A stretch of DNA of 64,000 nt from Candidatus Flexifilum breve (GTDB lineage: Bacteria; Chloroflexota; Anaerolineae; Aggregatilineales; Phototrophicaceae): contig JADKGC010000003.1 in assembly GCA_016717205.1 (NCBI GenBank), positions 1-64,000 of the forward strand, given 5' to 3'. Positions within the stretch are counted from its first letter, which is position 1. Each line of letters starts with the position of its first letter. Positions 27,218 through 36,267 of the stretch are shown piece after piece. Below the pieces are notes generated by a model. The model ran no database searches and was not told the origin of the DNA. It was given only the letters and a program-made list of their open reading frames with translations. Both the position numbers and the translations under genes were made by a program.

Positions 27218-29857
27218 TCAGGCGATCAGATGGAGTTCACGCGCCCGCTCAATCGCTTGAGTCCGGTTGCCCACGCCGAGCTTGCTGTAGATTTCTTTGA
27301 GATACCACTTGACCGTATTCACCGAGACGAAGAACTGCTCCGCCATCTCAAGATTGGAAAGCCCCTCTGGCAGCAGCCGCAGCACTTCCAGTTCCCGTTC
27401 GCTGAGCGGATCGAGCAAGTCGGGATGCCGCTCTTTCGCCGGATTCAGATCGCGCTCTACCTGAAGGATGCGTGCTGCAAACGGATGGCTGACCGCTTTT
27501 AGGATCGGCTGAAGGGCGGCAAGCTCGTCAAGAAAAACGCGCACATAGCCTTCTGGGGCGGCGAGTTCCAATGCATTAGAAACGATGGTTTGAGCGCGAT
27601 ACGGTCTTCCCTGCTTAAAATCGAGAACGGCGAGCAAGACATACAGCCGGGCGAGAATCGTAAACTGTCGCTGCTGCTCTGCGGCGGCGATCAACTGGGT
27701 TAAGCGAGCGTACGCCGCCTCGAAATCCGTCAGAGCGAGGTAAGCGCGGACGAGTACGACCTGCTCGATCTGGAACCACCAGTGAAACACAATCGGTTCG
27801 CGCTCGATCCGTTCGGCGTGACGTGCCACCCATGACTCTACGAGATGCAATCGTTCGGTTAGGAGATGCTGCCACGCCTGACAGGCGGAGGCAGTCTGGA
27901 CGAGCCAGGGCACGCCGACGGCAGCCGCTTGTTCAGCCAGTTGATCGAGGTACTGCTGCGCGCGGTCGAACTGCCCGCTCGTCTGTCGAAGGCGCGCTGA
28001 CCAGATCAAGCCATCAATGATGATGTCTGCTACTTCGCCTTCCTGTCCGCGTTCCAGCCCGGCGTCAAAGTGTCGCCGTGCCGATTCCAATTCGTCGCGC
28101 TCATAGGCGATGCGTCCAGCAGCAATATGGGCGAAACCGCGCAGAGGCGACCATTGGGCATGATACTGTTCAAGGATCGTTTCGATCCGCGCGAGGAAAC
28201 TGGCGGCAGATTGCATGGATCCCCGATCCAGTTCCACTTGAGCACGAAAAGCGCAGGATGTGACCAGCGTGTGAAGATCGTTCGCCTGCCGGGCCAGCGC
28301 TATTGTCTGGTCGTTGTAGTCCAGCAGCGCAGGCAGATCACCGCGCATCATCGCGGACGAGGTGAGATTCATGGTGGTGAATGCCTGCCACACCACATCA
28401 TCCGGCGCAAGCGCGGCTTTTGCCTGTATGGTCAACTGATAACCAGAATCGCCGCCGTCAAGGATGCGCCTCATGAACGCGCGCAAACTCAAAATGCGTC
28501 CGCGCCACTGCCCCGGATCATCTGCTTGCGACAGGGCATTTTCAGCATGGCTAAGGTACGTCTCCATCTGCCGCAGTGCGCCAGCGGGCAGCATCGTCCA
28601 TGCTTTGAGCACACACAACCCCGCCGACGCTTCGACGACTTCCGGCGGGAGCTGATCCGACCAGCGCAGCAGCCGCTTGAGTTCGCCCCGTACCCAGAAA
28701 TAATCGCTGTAGCGTTCGATCAGCCGCGCCGCTTGATCCCAGTGTTCGCCCGCCAAGGCGTAGTGAATTGCCTCGGAGGATAACCCCTGTTCGTCACACC
28801 ACCCGCTCGCCAATTGATAGAGCTCGCTGATCGCTTCAGGATACTCTTTTCTGAGCCGAAAGCGCAGCAGCTCGGCAAACAGATGATGATAGCGATACCA
28901 TGTGCCGTCATCGTCGAGCGGGATCAAGAAGAGATTCATCTCCCACAGCGTATCGAGAATCGGCGCGGAGTCTTCAATTCCGGTCAGCCGGGAACATAAG
29001 GGCGCACAAAAACGCTCAACGACCGCCGTTTTCAGGAGAAACGACTGCAATGCTTCGGTGAGTTGATTGAAGACCTCCTCAACCAAATACTCGGCGATAT
29101 AGCGATTGCTCCCCGTGAACGCCTGAATGAATGCCTTCACATCGTTGCGTCCGCGCAGCGACAGCGCGGCGAGCTGCACCCCGGCAATCCAGCCTTCGGT
29201 GCGCTGTTCGATGGCAGCAATGTCATCGTGTACGAGCTTCAAACCCCTTCCCTGATTGAGGAACTGGTCCGTCTCGTCTAAGCTAAAGCGCAGATCGGCG
29301 GCACGGATTTCGGTCATCTGCCGTCGAGCGCGCAGGCGTGCCAGCGGGAACGGCGGATCGCTGCGCGTGGTCAGGATCATATGCAGGTTCAATGGCAGGT
29401 AGTCGAGCAGGAAAATCATTCCCCGGTGGAGGTCTGGGTTTTCGATGACATGGTAATCGTCCAATGCCAGCACCACCCGCTGACCGGATTGTCCGATCTG
29501 ATTGAGCAGTTCCGTCAATAGACTCTTGATCTCCGGCAGCGCAGTGCCGCTTAACCCGTCGAGCCGAAGATTCAGCGTAGGGCAAACCTGCTCGAATGCA
29601 GCGATCAGATAACGCAGAAAGCGCGCCGGATCGTTATCCTCGGCATCGAGCGCGAGCCACGCCAGCGCCACATTTCCCGTTTCGCTGGCAAACCAGTCCG
29701 CGATCACCGTCGTTTTCCCCGATCCGGCGGGTGCAGCGATCAACGTGAGTTTGCCCGCCAGTCCGGCATGGAGCTGATTTGTCAGGCGTGGACGGCGGAT
29801 GTGATCGGGAGACGCTTCAGGCATGTACAGTTTCGTCGAAACCAGAAAGTTGTCCAC
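27218..29857 (-). CDS. MalT-like LuxR-family ATP-dependent transcriptional activator
   Basis: 879 aa from GTG 29857 (AGGG seven bases ahead). N-terminal STAND ATPase: Walker A APAGSGKTTVIADWFA, Walker B RVVLALDDYHVI, and the arginine-rich LARLRARRQMTEIRAADLRF typical of MalT. The middle is helical repeats (TPR-like). The C-terminus is a LuxR helix-turn-helix: PLSERELEVLRLLPEGLSNL then NTVKWYLKEIYSKLGVGNR. Such proteins are activated by an inducer in the ATP-bound state. Identical palindromes flank the gene on both sides, indicating a local regulon. The inducer cannot be deduced. Confidence 0.93.
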   Translation of the reverse strand: MDNFLVSTKLYMPEASPDHIRRPRLTNQLHAGLAGKLTLIAAPAGSGKTTVIADWFASETGNVALAWLALDAEDNDPARFLRYLIAAFEQVCPTLNLRLDGLSGTALPEIKSLLTELLNQIGQSGQRVVLALDDYHVIENPDLHRGMIFLLDYLPLNLHMILTTRSDPPFPLARLRARRQMTEIRAADLRFSLDETDQFLNQGRGLKLVHDDIAAIEQRTEGWIAGVQLAALSLRGRNDVKAFIQAFTGSNRYIAEYLVEEVFNQLTEALQSFLLKTAVVERFCAPLCSRLTGIEDSAPILDTLWEMNLFLIPLDDDGTWYRYHHLFAELLRFRLRKEYPEAISELYQLASGWCDEQGLSSEAIHYALAGEHWDQAARLIERYSDYFWVRGELKRLLRWSDQLPPEVVEASAGLCVLKAWTMLPAGALRQMETYLSHAENALSQADDPGQWRGRILSLRAFMRRILDGGDSGYQLTIQAKAALAPDDVVWQAFTTMNLTSSAMMRGDLPALLDYNDQTIALARQANDLHTLVTSCAFRAQVELDRGSMQSAASFLARIETILEQYHAQWSPLRGFAHIAAGRIAYERDELESARRHFDAGLERGQEGEVADIIIDGLIWSARLRQTSGQFDRAQQYLDQLAEQAAAVGVPWLVQTASACQAWQHLLTERLHLVESWVARHAERIEREPIVFHWWFQIEQVVLVRAYLALTDFEAAYARLTQLIAAAEQQRQFTILARLYVLLAVLDFKQGRPYRAQTIVSNALELAAPEGYVRVFLDELAALQPILKAVSHPFAARILQVERDLNPAKERHPDLLDPLSERELEVLRLLPEGLSNLEMAEQFFVSVNTVKWYLKEIYSKLGVGNRTQAIERARELHLIA

Positions 29858-30028
29858 AGTCAAACCCTATAGAGTATCAAAATAGTTAATTACTATGTTC
29901 ATTATAAACATTTGGGAGATTTTGAACATTACCCCGATTTCTACCCGATGGGGTAGTGAACGCCGACGGTCATTTCCATAGTATGAAGTCATCGTAAAGG
30001 CAGCAAATGACCTCTGAAAGGGAAAATC
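29858..30028. other. Divergent intergenic region
   Basis: An AT-rich 171-bp gap between the regulator and the plus-strand operon. It contains the palindrome at 29941 and a ribosome site (AAAGGG) before ATG 30029. Confidence 0.5.
29941..29956. promoter_or_regulatory. Putative LuxR/MalT-type operator before the 30029 operon
   Basis: CTACCCGATGGGGTAG has 6-bp arms CTACCC/GGGTAG and is preceded by TTT as the site at 27194 is by TCT. It is 73 bp before the next start codon, a suitable place for an activator. Confidence 0.65.
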
Positions 30029-30544
30029 ATGGGTCTCAAACACTGGATTCCGCTTCTGATCCTGATTGTTGCGGTGGGAATCGGCGCGGTCGCGATGAAC
30101 AGTAGCTCAACAGCATCGTTCCATGATACAGCGCCAAATGTCTACCAAATTAGCGCGGGCGGTTTCAGTCTCATCCTCCCTGACGATTGGATGATCAGCA
30201 GTGCGTCTGCCAATCCGTGGGGCTTGGAATACTATGTTGGCCCCGCCCCATTGACCGATGGCATGAACAGCTATGTGTTGGTAGCCGATGTGTCCCTACA
30301 TGATACCCCGGCGGAAATTGAGCGTCTGCGTCAGCAGTGGGCAAGCGCATCTGTGAGTGTATCCGCTGCACAGATCGACGAACGCCCCGCGACGCACGTG
30401 CAGATCACCCTTGAGGATGGGAGCATCCTTGATCATTACCTCGTCGAAAACAGCGGCAGTCTGTATTCGCTCTGGTTTCATGAAGCCGACAGTCTGAGCA
30501 CGCGCCACGACATCCTCAATAACTTCCGCTTCATTGAGTCGTGA
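30029..30544 (+). CDS. Small membrane-anchored protein of unknown function
   Basis: 171 aa with an AAAGGG ribosome site. Residues 5-24 (HWIPLLILIVAVGIGAVAM) form a signal anchor; the rest is a predicted extracytoplasmic domain beginning APNVYQISAGGFSLILPDDW and ending LNNFRFIES, like PsbP/DUF1795-type lipoprotein domains, though I cannot assign the family. First gene of an operon with the small protein and the hydrolase. Confidence 0.75.
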   Translation: MGLKHWIPLLILIVAVGIGAVAMNSSSTASFHDTAPNVYQISAGGFSLILPDDWMISSASANPWGLEYYVGPAPLTDGMNSYVLVADVSLHDTPAEIERLRQQWASASVSVSAAQIDERPATHVQITLEDGSILDHYLVENSGSLYSLWFHEADSLSTRHDILNNFRFIES

Positions 30545-30556
30545 ACCGCTGACCCT

Positions 30557-30763
30557 ATGCCGTGCTATCGCGTTGAGGTGGCAGCGCTGCTGGACGAAGA
30601 CTGGCGGCTGTGGTTTGAGGGCTGGGAAGTCATGCAGATCGCAGACGGAAACTCGGTTTTGACCGGAAACGTCCGCGACCAGACCGAACTGCATGGGCTT
30701 CTCGCCCGCCTCCGTGACCTGAATTTGAAACTCATTTCTGTAACTCTGGAAGCCAATGATTAA
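30557..30763 (+). CDS. Small hypothetical protein (68 aa)
   Basis: MPCYRVEVAALLDEDWRLWF followed by GNVRDQTELHGLLARLRDLN: a compact alpha/beta protein, start and stop tightly fitted between its neighbours (12 bp gap before, next gene close after). The pattern of TELHGLLARLRDLNLKLISV looks like a genuine small conserved protein, but I do not know its function. Confidence 0.65.
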   Translation: MPCYRVEVAALLDEDWRLWFEGWEVMQIADGNSVLTGNVRDQTELHGLLARLRDLNLKLISVTLEAND

Positions 30764-30780
30764 TGAGGAGAGGAAAGATA

Positions 30781-32727
30781 ATGAAACGTCTACTGTTCGT
30801 CGTCACCCTGATCACGCTGTTGACTCTCCCCAGAGTTGTGAGCGCTCAACCCACTGCGCCACGCTATGAGCTGACCGCCTGCCCCATGCCCGTTCCCACA
30901 GGGGTAGTAGTCGAGTGCGGTTACTACGAAGTGCCGGAGAATCGCACTCGTCCGGACAGCCGCCTCATCCGGCTGCCGTTCGCCATCCTCAAGAGCCAGA
31001 GCGCGAGCCCGCTGCCCGATCCCGTCGTCTTTCCGTCAAGCGGCGGACCCGGCGGCAGTTCGCTTGATTCGCTGGCGGCGTACACGGGATCGCTGTATCT
31101 CCGTGAACGCGACTTCATCTTCGTCGAACAACGCGGCAACAAGTACGCGCAGCCCGCACTCGACTGCCTCGATGTACAGATGGCGATGTTCGCCAATTTC
31201 ACGACGAATGATGCACGGGAAATCGAAATTGAGCGCGAAGTCGCCGCCGCAGAAGTGTGCCGGGATCAGCTCGTCGCACAAGGCATCGATTTGACGACCT
31301 ACAACATCGTCGAGAGCGCCGCTGATCTGGAGGCTCTGCGGCAACTTCTCGGCTACGAACAGTGGAATCTGGTCGGCACCTCCTACGCGGCGCGTCTGGT
31401 GCTGGCGACGATGCGCCTGTATCCCGACGGAATTCGAAGCGTCGTGCTCGATTCAGTCGATAACCCCGCTGTCAACATGTATGAGCAGAATGTCCCAACG
31501 CTGGCACAGGCACTAAATACGTTGTTCGCTAACTGTGCAGCCGATGCGGAATGCGGTGCCGCTTATCCCGAACTGGAAGTTCATTTCCAGACAGTCATCG
31601 ACCGCGCCAACGCCGAGCCACTCGCTATCCGCGTCACCCATCCAGTGACCGAAGAGCCAGTCATGCTCAACCTGATGGGAGATGATCTCATCATCGGCAT
31701 CTTCAACGCGCTCTACCAGCGCAATACGATCCGGTTCCTGCCGTTCATCATTGAAGAACTCTATGCGGGCAATGCCAGCGTGATCGAGCCGGTGGCACAG
31801 GTAGGTTTCAGCAATATCTTCTCGCGAGCACAGGGGATGCACTATTCCGCCGAATGCCACGAAGAAATTCCGTTCAACGATTTTGAGCAGCAGCGCGCGC
31901 TTGCCAGCCAATATCCAAAACTGGCGAACTTCCTCCCGTCGATCTCTGTCCCGGCTATCTGCGCGATCTGGGGCGCGGGCACCGCCGATGCCGTCGAAAC
32001 CGAAGCAGTTACCAGCGACATTCCCGCGCTTGTCCTCGCCGGAGAATATGATCCGATCACCTCTCCCACTTTCACACAGGCAGCGGCCAATCAACTGAGC
32101 AGCAGCTATTTCTACCTACTGCCGTATTTCGGACACGGGATACAGGATCAAAGCAGTTGCGCCAACCAACTGGCGGCGGCATTTATCAGTGATCCGTCAC
32201 GCGCACCCGCACTCGACTGTCTGCAAAACCTATCACCGCTGAATTTCGTCACTACGGGTGCAGACATTCTCCCCACGCCATTGATCTACCGACTCAATCG
32301 GGAAATCAGCGCCAGTCGGAACATCGCGCCGATTGCCGCCGCTGCACTCGCCGTGATAGTGCTGATCGTGCAACTAGGCGCTTTCGCGGTCAGGCTGGCG
32401 ACCCGGCGGCTTGCCCGATGGCTGATCGCTCCCTGGTTACTCGCCACCGGGATTGCCGTGTTGAATCTGCTGTCCCTCGTCTGGCTGTATTTCATCGTCG
32501 CGGACACCGATGTCACGCTCCTCGGCTTTGGCTTGCCGTCATCCGCCTCGCTGTGGCTGCTGCTGTGGCGCGTGAACCTCGCCCTCACGCTGATCGCAGT
32601 GCTGATACTGGTATGGCTGTGGCTGAAGCGGAGTACGATGGTCGTAATGACGCTGGCGAGCGCGCTCAGTGGCCTGGCGCTGCTGCTGATCTGGAGTCTG
32701 TATCACGGCAGTTTGCCTCTGATTTAG
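30781..32727 (+). CDS. Secreted/membrane alpha/beta hydrolase, tripeptidyl aminopeptidase-like
   Basis: Start ATG 30781 follows an AGGAGAGG ribosome site; 648 aa. Signal peptide (KRLLFVVTLITLLTLPRVVS). Hydrolase domain with oxyanion-hole segment FPSSGGPGGSSLDSL, nucleophile in LVGTSYAARLV (GTSYA), acid in LAGEYDPITSP and His in LPYFGHGIQDQS, as in TAP-type prolyl or tripeptidyl aminopeptidases. Unusually, the C-terminal 140 residues carry three to four membrane helices (IAAAALAVIVLIVQLGAFAV and later), so the enzyme is anchored facing outwards. Probably clips peptides outside the cell. Confidence 0.87.
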   Translation: MKRLLFVVTLITLLTLPRVVSAQPTAPRYELTACPMPVPTGVVVECGYYEVPENRTRPDSRLIRLPFAILKSQSASPLPDPVVFPSSGGPGGSSLDSLAAYTGSLYLRERDFIFVEQRGNKYAQPALDCLDVQMAMFANFTTNDAREIEIEREVAAAEVCRDQLVAQGIDLTTYNIVESAADLEALRQLLGYEQWNLVGTSYAARLVLATMRLYPDGIRSVVLDSVDNPAVNMYEQNVPTLAQALNTLFANCAADAECGAAYPELEVHFQTVIDRANAEPLAIRVTHPVTEEPVMLNLMGDDLIIGIFNALYQRNTIRFLPFIIEELYAGNASVIEPVAQVGFSNIFSRAQGMHYSAECHEEIPFNDFEQQRALASQYPKLANFLPSISVPAICAIWGAGTADAVETEAVTSDIPALVLAGEYDPITSPTFTQAAANQLSSSYFYLLPYFGHGIQDQSSCANQLAAAFISDPSRAPALDCLQNLSPLNFVTTGADILPTPLIYRLNREISASRNIAPIAAAALAVIVLIVQLGAFAVRLATRRLARWLIAPWLLATGIAVLNLLSLVWLYFIVADTDVTLLGFGLPSSASLWLLLWRVNLALTLIAVLILVWLWLKRSTMVVMTLASALSGLALLLIWSLYHGSLPLI

Positions 32728-32741
32728 ACTGCAACCTCACC

Positions 32742-32780
32742 AACCTACTCTCCAGCGAGTGATAGTATGGAGAGTAGGTT
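32742..32780. terminator. Strong hairpin between convergent genes
   Basis: AACCTACTCTCC (32742-32753) and GGAGAGTAGGTT (32769-32780) form 12 perfect base pairs around a 15-nt loop between the convergent hydrolase and SRPBCC genes. There is no long U-run, so it may stop transcription inefficiently in both directions or protect RNA ends. Confidence 0.6.
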
Positions 32781-32781
32781 A

Positions 32782-33144
32782 TCAAGCCGAATTACACACC
32801 CGGCCAGATCGCTCCGGCATGACTTGAGCCTGCGTGATCAAGCCAGCGACCGCCTGCTCAAATCGGCGCTGCCAGTTTCCTGCGATCAGGGGTTTGATCA
32901 GCCCCATCAGCGTACCGTGAAACACTTCGACATTGATGATTCGTGTTCGGTTCTCACCCAGCGACTCAAACTTCCAGAGGTGGCAGGGCTTCATTCCTTT
33001 TTCGTCTTTCCACCACATGACCTGTTCCTGCGGGATCACCGTGCCGACGGTTTCGGCGGAGATCACTTTTCCGAGAGGAAATCCGAGATCGAGTGTTTGC
33101 TCGAAACGCCGCCCAACCCTGTAGTAGCAAAAAACCTTATCCAC
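32782..33144 (-). CDS. Short SRPBCC-like protein, possibly 5'-truncated
   Basis: 120 aa from a GTG (33144). The sequence FEQTLDLGFPLGKVISAETV, MWWKDEKGMKPCHLWKFESL and TRIINVEVFHGTLMGLIKP fits the middle and C-terminus of an SRPBCC protein, but the usual N-terminal strand-helix (A-P-x-x-V-W..W) is missing. It borders transposase debris and the island edge, so it may be a remnant of a longer gene. Confidence 0.6.
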   Translation of the reverse strand: MDKVFCYYRVGRRFEQTLDLGFPLGKVISAETVGTVIPQEQVMWWKDEKGMKPCHLWKFESLGENRTRIINVEVFHGTLMGLIKPLIAGNWQRRFEQAVAGLITQAQVMPERSGRVCNSA

Positions 33145-33282
33145 ACTGTATCTTCCCTAGTTGAGTATGACAGTCGTCAACGAGCACACGCCCATCAGCT
33201 TGCGCCGGTTGCCGTCACTGTGCTGATTATTTTTCGCACCTGATGGAGAGCAAAGAATCGACCGTTCGACGGCGGCTTAGAA

Positions 33283-33392
33283 GTCTGGCATAGAAGAAAT
33301 CGGGCCGTGTCGCGGTAGTCGTGATGATGCGGGTCGGACAAGATCGGCAGGATGCGCAGCTCTGTGAACCGAGGATTGGAATACGTCCAACC
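33283..33392 (-). pseudogene. Transposase C-terminal remnant at the island edge
   Basis: In one minus-strand frame the segment LPILSDPHHHDYRDTA corresponds to the transposase tails LGGILHDYYRDAA (25044) and LNGLHHDYRRSA (38861). Nothing upstream of it is transposase, because the primase-associated repeat begins at about 33393. It is short, so the assignment rests on this tail motif only. Confidence 0.45.
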
Positions 33393-34248
33393 TCCGAAAA
33401 CCGTTCACACCGTACACAGATCCTGAGGGAAGAAGTGAAGAGTGTGTAGGGTGTGAACGGTTTTTCGCTTCCTTATATAGCACTACACTGGTAAAACATC
33501 GTACCGACGCATCATATCGAGAACTTCCTCCGGCTGGATCGCGTAGGTGACCCCATCATTTGCTCGGTTGCGCCGCCCTTCGTCCGCCAGATGCAAGCGC
33601 TTAATGATGTGGCCGATCCATTGCCCATCGCCCATCCGATCGGAGGTCTGACCAAGCAACCGGGCCACCCGCTCCCGCAGGTCATTCGCTTTGATCCACG
33701 TCAGTTGATTGCGTCCTCGAGTAAGCAATTCGAGCGCTTGCAGAACAGCCTCCTCCCGATCGCTGAGCGCCTTGCCTTCGCTAATCTGCTCATCCATCTC
33801 GGCGGTCGTCGCAATGGCTTCAAGTAGGCCCAAAACACCGCCCTGCTCCTCGAAGAACGCCGCTAGCGCGACGAGCGGCGACCAGAGTTCACCGGAACGG
33901 TTGTGCAGCGTATGTAACGTCGGACGCTCTGAGTAGTTGCTGTAGACCGTTTTGAAGTGGGTCAATGCGAGAGTATAAAGCTGATGTCGGAGCCCTGCCC
34001 CATCAAAGTCCGGCGGAAACGAGGGCATTTTCTTGTCGGTGCGGCGCATCGGAATGGCGATGCAGCGCGACGCGAGAATGTCTTCAAGACCCGCGATGGC
34101 TGCTAGGATTTTGGGTGAATAGACATCGAACGCCTGGGGCTTCATATCCTCGCCGATCAGGCGAATCGCCGGCATGCCCTGCTTATACCCGCTGTTGAGC
34201 AGCTGGCGGATCTGCTGCATGCCCGGGTCTTTGGGATTATGGTAGCGT
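33393..34248. repeat. Direct repeat, copy A (3' part of primase-helicase plus its downstream dyad)
   Basis: This stretch is repeated in the same orientation at 54737-55596. By eye the DNA is about 80-90% identical and the encoded protein more so, with most changes silent. It therefore reflects two functional lineages that diverged, not a recent duplication. The two copies bracket about 20.5 kb. Confidence 0.8.
33397..33464. repeat. Long inverted repeat downstream of the primase-helicase
   Basis: AAAACCGTTCACACC (33397-33411) and GGTGTGAACGGTTTT (33450-33464) are perfect 15-bp arms around 38 bp. The dyad is conserved at 54745-54810 although the loop differs. Its GTTCAC/GTGAAC half sites resemble those of the palindrome beside parB. 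Confidence 0.7.
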
Positions 34249-36031
34249 TCGGCTTCGTCGATCCCGACCGTGCAGCTCGTGTAGTGGATGAGCCGAAACA
34301 TCGACGGTCCAGTCGGGTCGGAAGTCGTCACCATGTTGAAGGCCAGTGGTTGCAGCACGCGCATCACCGTTGACTTCCCGCTGTTCTTCGGCCCGTTCAG
34401 CGCGAGATAGGGATATGCCGGGAACATGGTGTAGAAGTACGTCCCCATCGTCCACAGCGTCAGGATCGCACTTTCGACCGGCGAGCGAGAATCGACATAG
34501 CGCGTGAACAGGTCGTGCACAGCACGAAAGACCTGACCAGCATCGACCGTCTCGCCGTTGAGAAACTTCTGGATATCGCTAAAGCGCCAGCGCATGAGGA
34601 ATTCGGAGCCTTCCGGCATCACCCGCAAAGCCACTTCATGCCCGTCCAGCTTGATGATCTGCGCATCACTCAAGCGCACCAGTTCACGAGATGAGGTCAC
34701 CAGATACGGCTGCGTGTTGAGTCTCTTGTCCTTGGTACGTTCGACGACCGACACGGTGACGATGGCCACGTCGCGCTGAAAACCCAGTGCGGGCGAGAGC
34801 AGCGGAATGTCATCGCCGAGAATCTGCGGCAGATCATCATCTTCCGTCTGTTCCTCTTGTTTACGAGCCGCGCGCAGCAGGTCGTTGAAGGCGCGACCTT
34901 TCATACCCTGTTTTGCCAGCGCTGAACGGAACTCACTCATTTCCATTTCATCCAGATCGATGGCGTGGGTGAACAACGCCCGGATCGCATCCTTCTTTTC
35001 CAGACCATCGAGAAACGCGACCCGCTCGATCTCGGTCTGGAGCCACGTTTTCGCCTTATTGAGCACCGCCTGCACCTCCTCAGTACTACCTCCCTGCAAC
35101 AGCCAGTCGTTGGCATCCTTTACACCAGTGGGCAACCGGGGAAGCAGCGCGGAATTGCCGAGCTGCCGCGCCAGCGCCTGATTCTTCTGCAGGGCATCCG
35201 GCGTGTTATCGAGCGCGACGAAGACCCGCCGATGCTTTCGCAAGCTGGTGAGTAGATCATCCGAAACATGCATTCCCGCCACGGCCAGCGCAGGAAAACC
35301 CCACTCGCCAAAGGTGATCGCGTCCGCTTGCCCTTCAACCAGCACCAACTGATCTGCCTCTGGAGTGTAAAGGTGATTGCCATACGGACGGCGTTCCCCG
35401 ATCAACTCCCGCGGGGGGTTGTAGTGTTGTTTCCCGCTGATTGAGCGTCCGCTCAGATACCCTAAACGCCCCCGTTCCAGATGGACGTAGACCAGCATCC
35501 CAGCGGGAAACTTCGCGATCACATTCCGCCACTTGTCGGCGAGGTTCAAGTCGGCAACCAGCTTCCGTTTGTCTGACGGCATGAAACCGAGCCGCGCACT
35601 CCGCACGGTCGCGAGCTGCCAACCACGCGTCTTCGTCACATAGTCGAGCGCAGTCGGCGTACTCAGCAGCGCCTCGTGCAAGCGCTGGATGAGTTGGCGT
35701 TCCGCCCAACTCGGCGACTGGCGAAAGTCGCCCCCTCCTCAATGCGGATGCCAGCCCGCTGGGCAAGATGGAGCACCACTTCCATAAACATGGCCGCGTC
35801 GCGGTTATTCCAGCTTGAACCATAATTAAGGAAGTGACGGCCGACAAAGTCGAACACATCTCCGTGTTCGCTGCGGGAATTCCAAAAATACAATCCGGTC
35901 TGTGGTGTCACCACCAAGCTGTCGTGTTCCACACTGGCCAACCGGGTGCCCTGCCGCTTGAGCGCGAACTTCTCACCAATCAGCTGTTCAATGGGGTTAG
36001 CGGAGCGAACCTGCTCCAGATCAATACTCAT
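33483..36031 (-). CDS. Primase-helicase of a plasmid/island replicon, one frameshift
   Basis: From ATG 36031 (GGAG ahead). N-terminus is a CHC2-like primase domain (VRSANPIEQLIGEKFALKRQ, LYFWNSRSEHGDVFDFV) whose zinc-binding Cys and His residues are lost. A GGGGG run at about 35735 shifts the frame; adding one G reads EEGGDFRQSPSWAERQLIQR and joins the rest, giving about 849 aa. Then a Toprim domain (LVLVEGQADAITFGEWGFPA, RVFVALDNTPD) and a helicase-type ATPase (Walker A ALNGPKNSGKSTVMRVL, Walker B CTVGIDEAERY). It probably primes and unwinds DNA for an integrated or once-plasmid element; parB and parA lie upstream on the same strand. Confidence 0.82.
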
Positions 36032-36165
36032 GGTTCTCTGTCTCCAGGCAACGTTGAAATGAACTCGTGTCAAAAAACACAGTTGAAAACGTCTCTTCAG
36101 TTGCATGCAGGGACAGGCTGTGATACATTGTGAGTGTCTAGGTCACATGTATATCACCGTCTGTC

Positions 36166-36200
36166 GCCCACATGCTGTCTTGCAGTGGGCCTTTTCTTTT
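36166..36200 (+). terminator. Plus-strand intrinsic terminator in the primase leader
   Basis: GCCCAC (36166-36171) pairs with GTGGGC (36185-36190), followed by CTTTTCTTTTC. It points in the plus direction although both flanking genes run minus, so it may end an antisense RNA against the primase leader. Confidence 0.55.
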
Positions 36201-36247
36201 CTAGGGCGGTGCACGACTCAGAATATTCATCATCAATCCTCCAATTT

Positions 36248-36263
36248 GTTCACCCGGGTGAAC
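36248..36263. promoter_or_regulatory. parS-like 16-bp palindrome next to parB
   Basis: GTTCACCCGGGTGAAC is a perfect palindrome five bases beyond the parB stop. It resembles a parS site (TGTTTCACGTGAAACA) with an altered centre. Location beside parAB supports a centromere-like role. Confidence 0.6.
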
Positions 36264-36267
36264 GATT

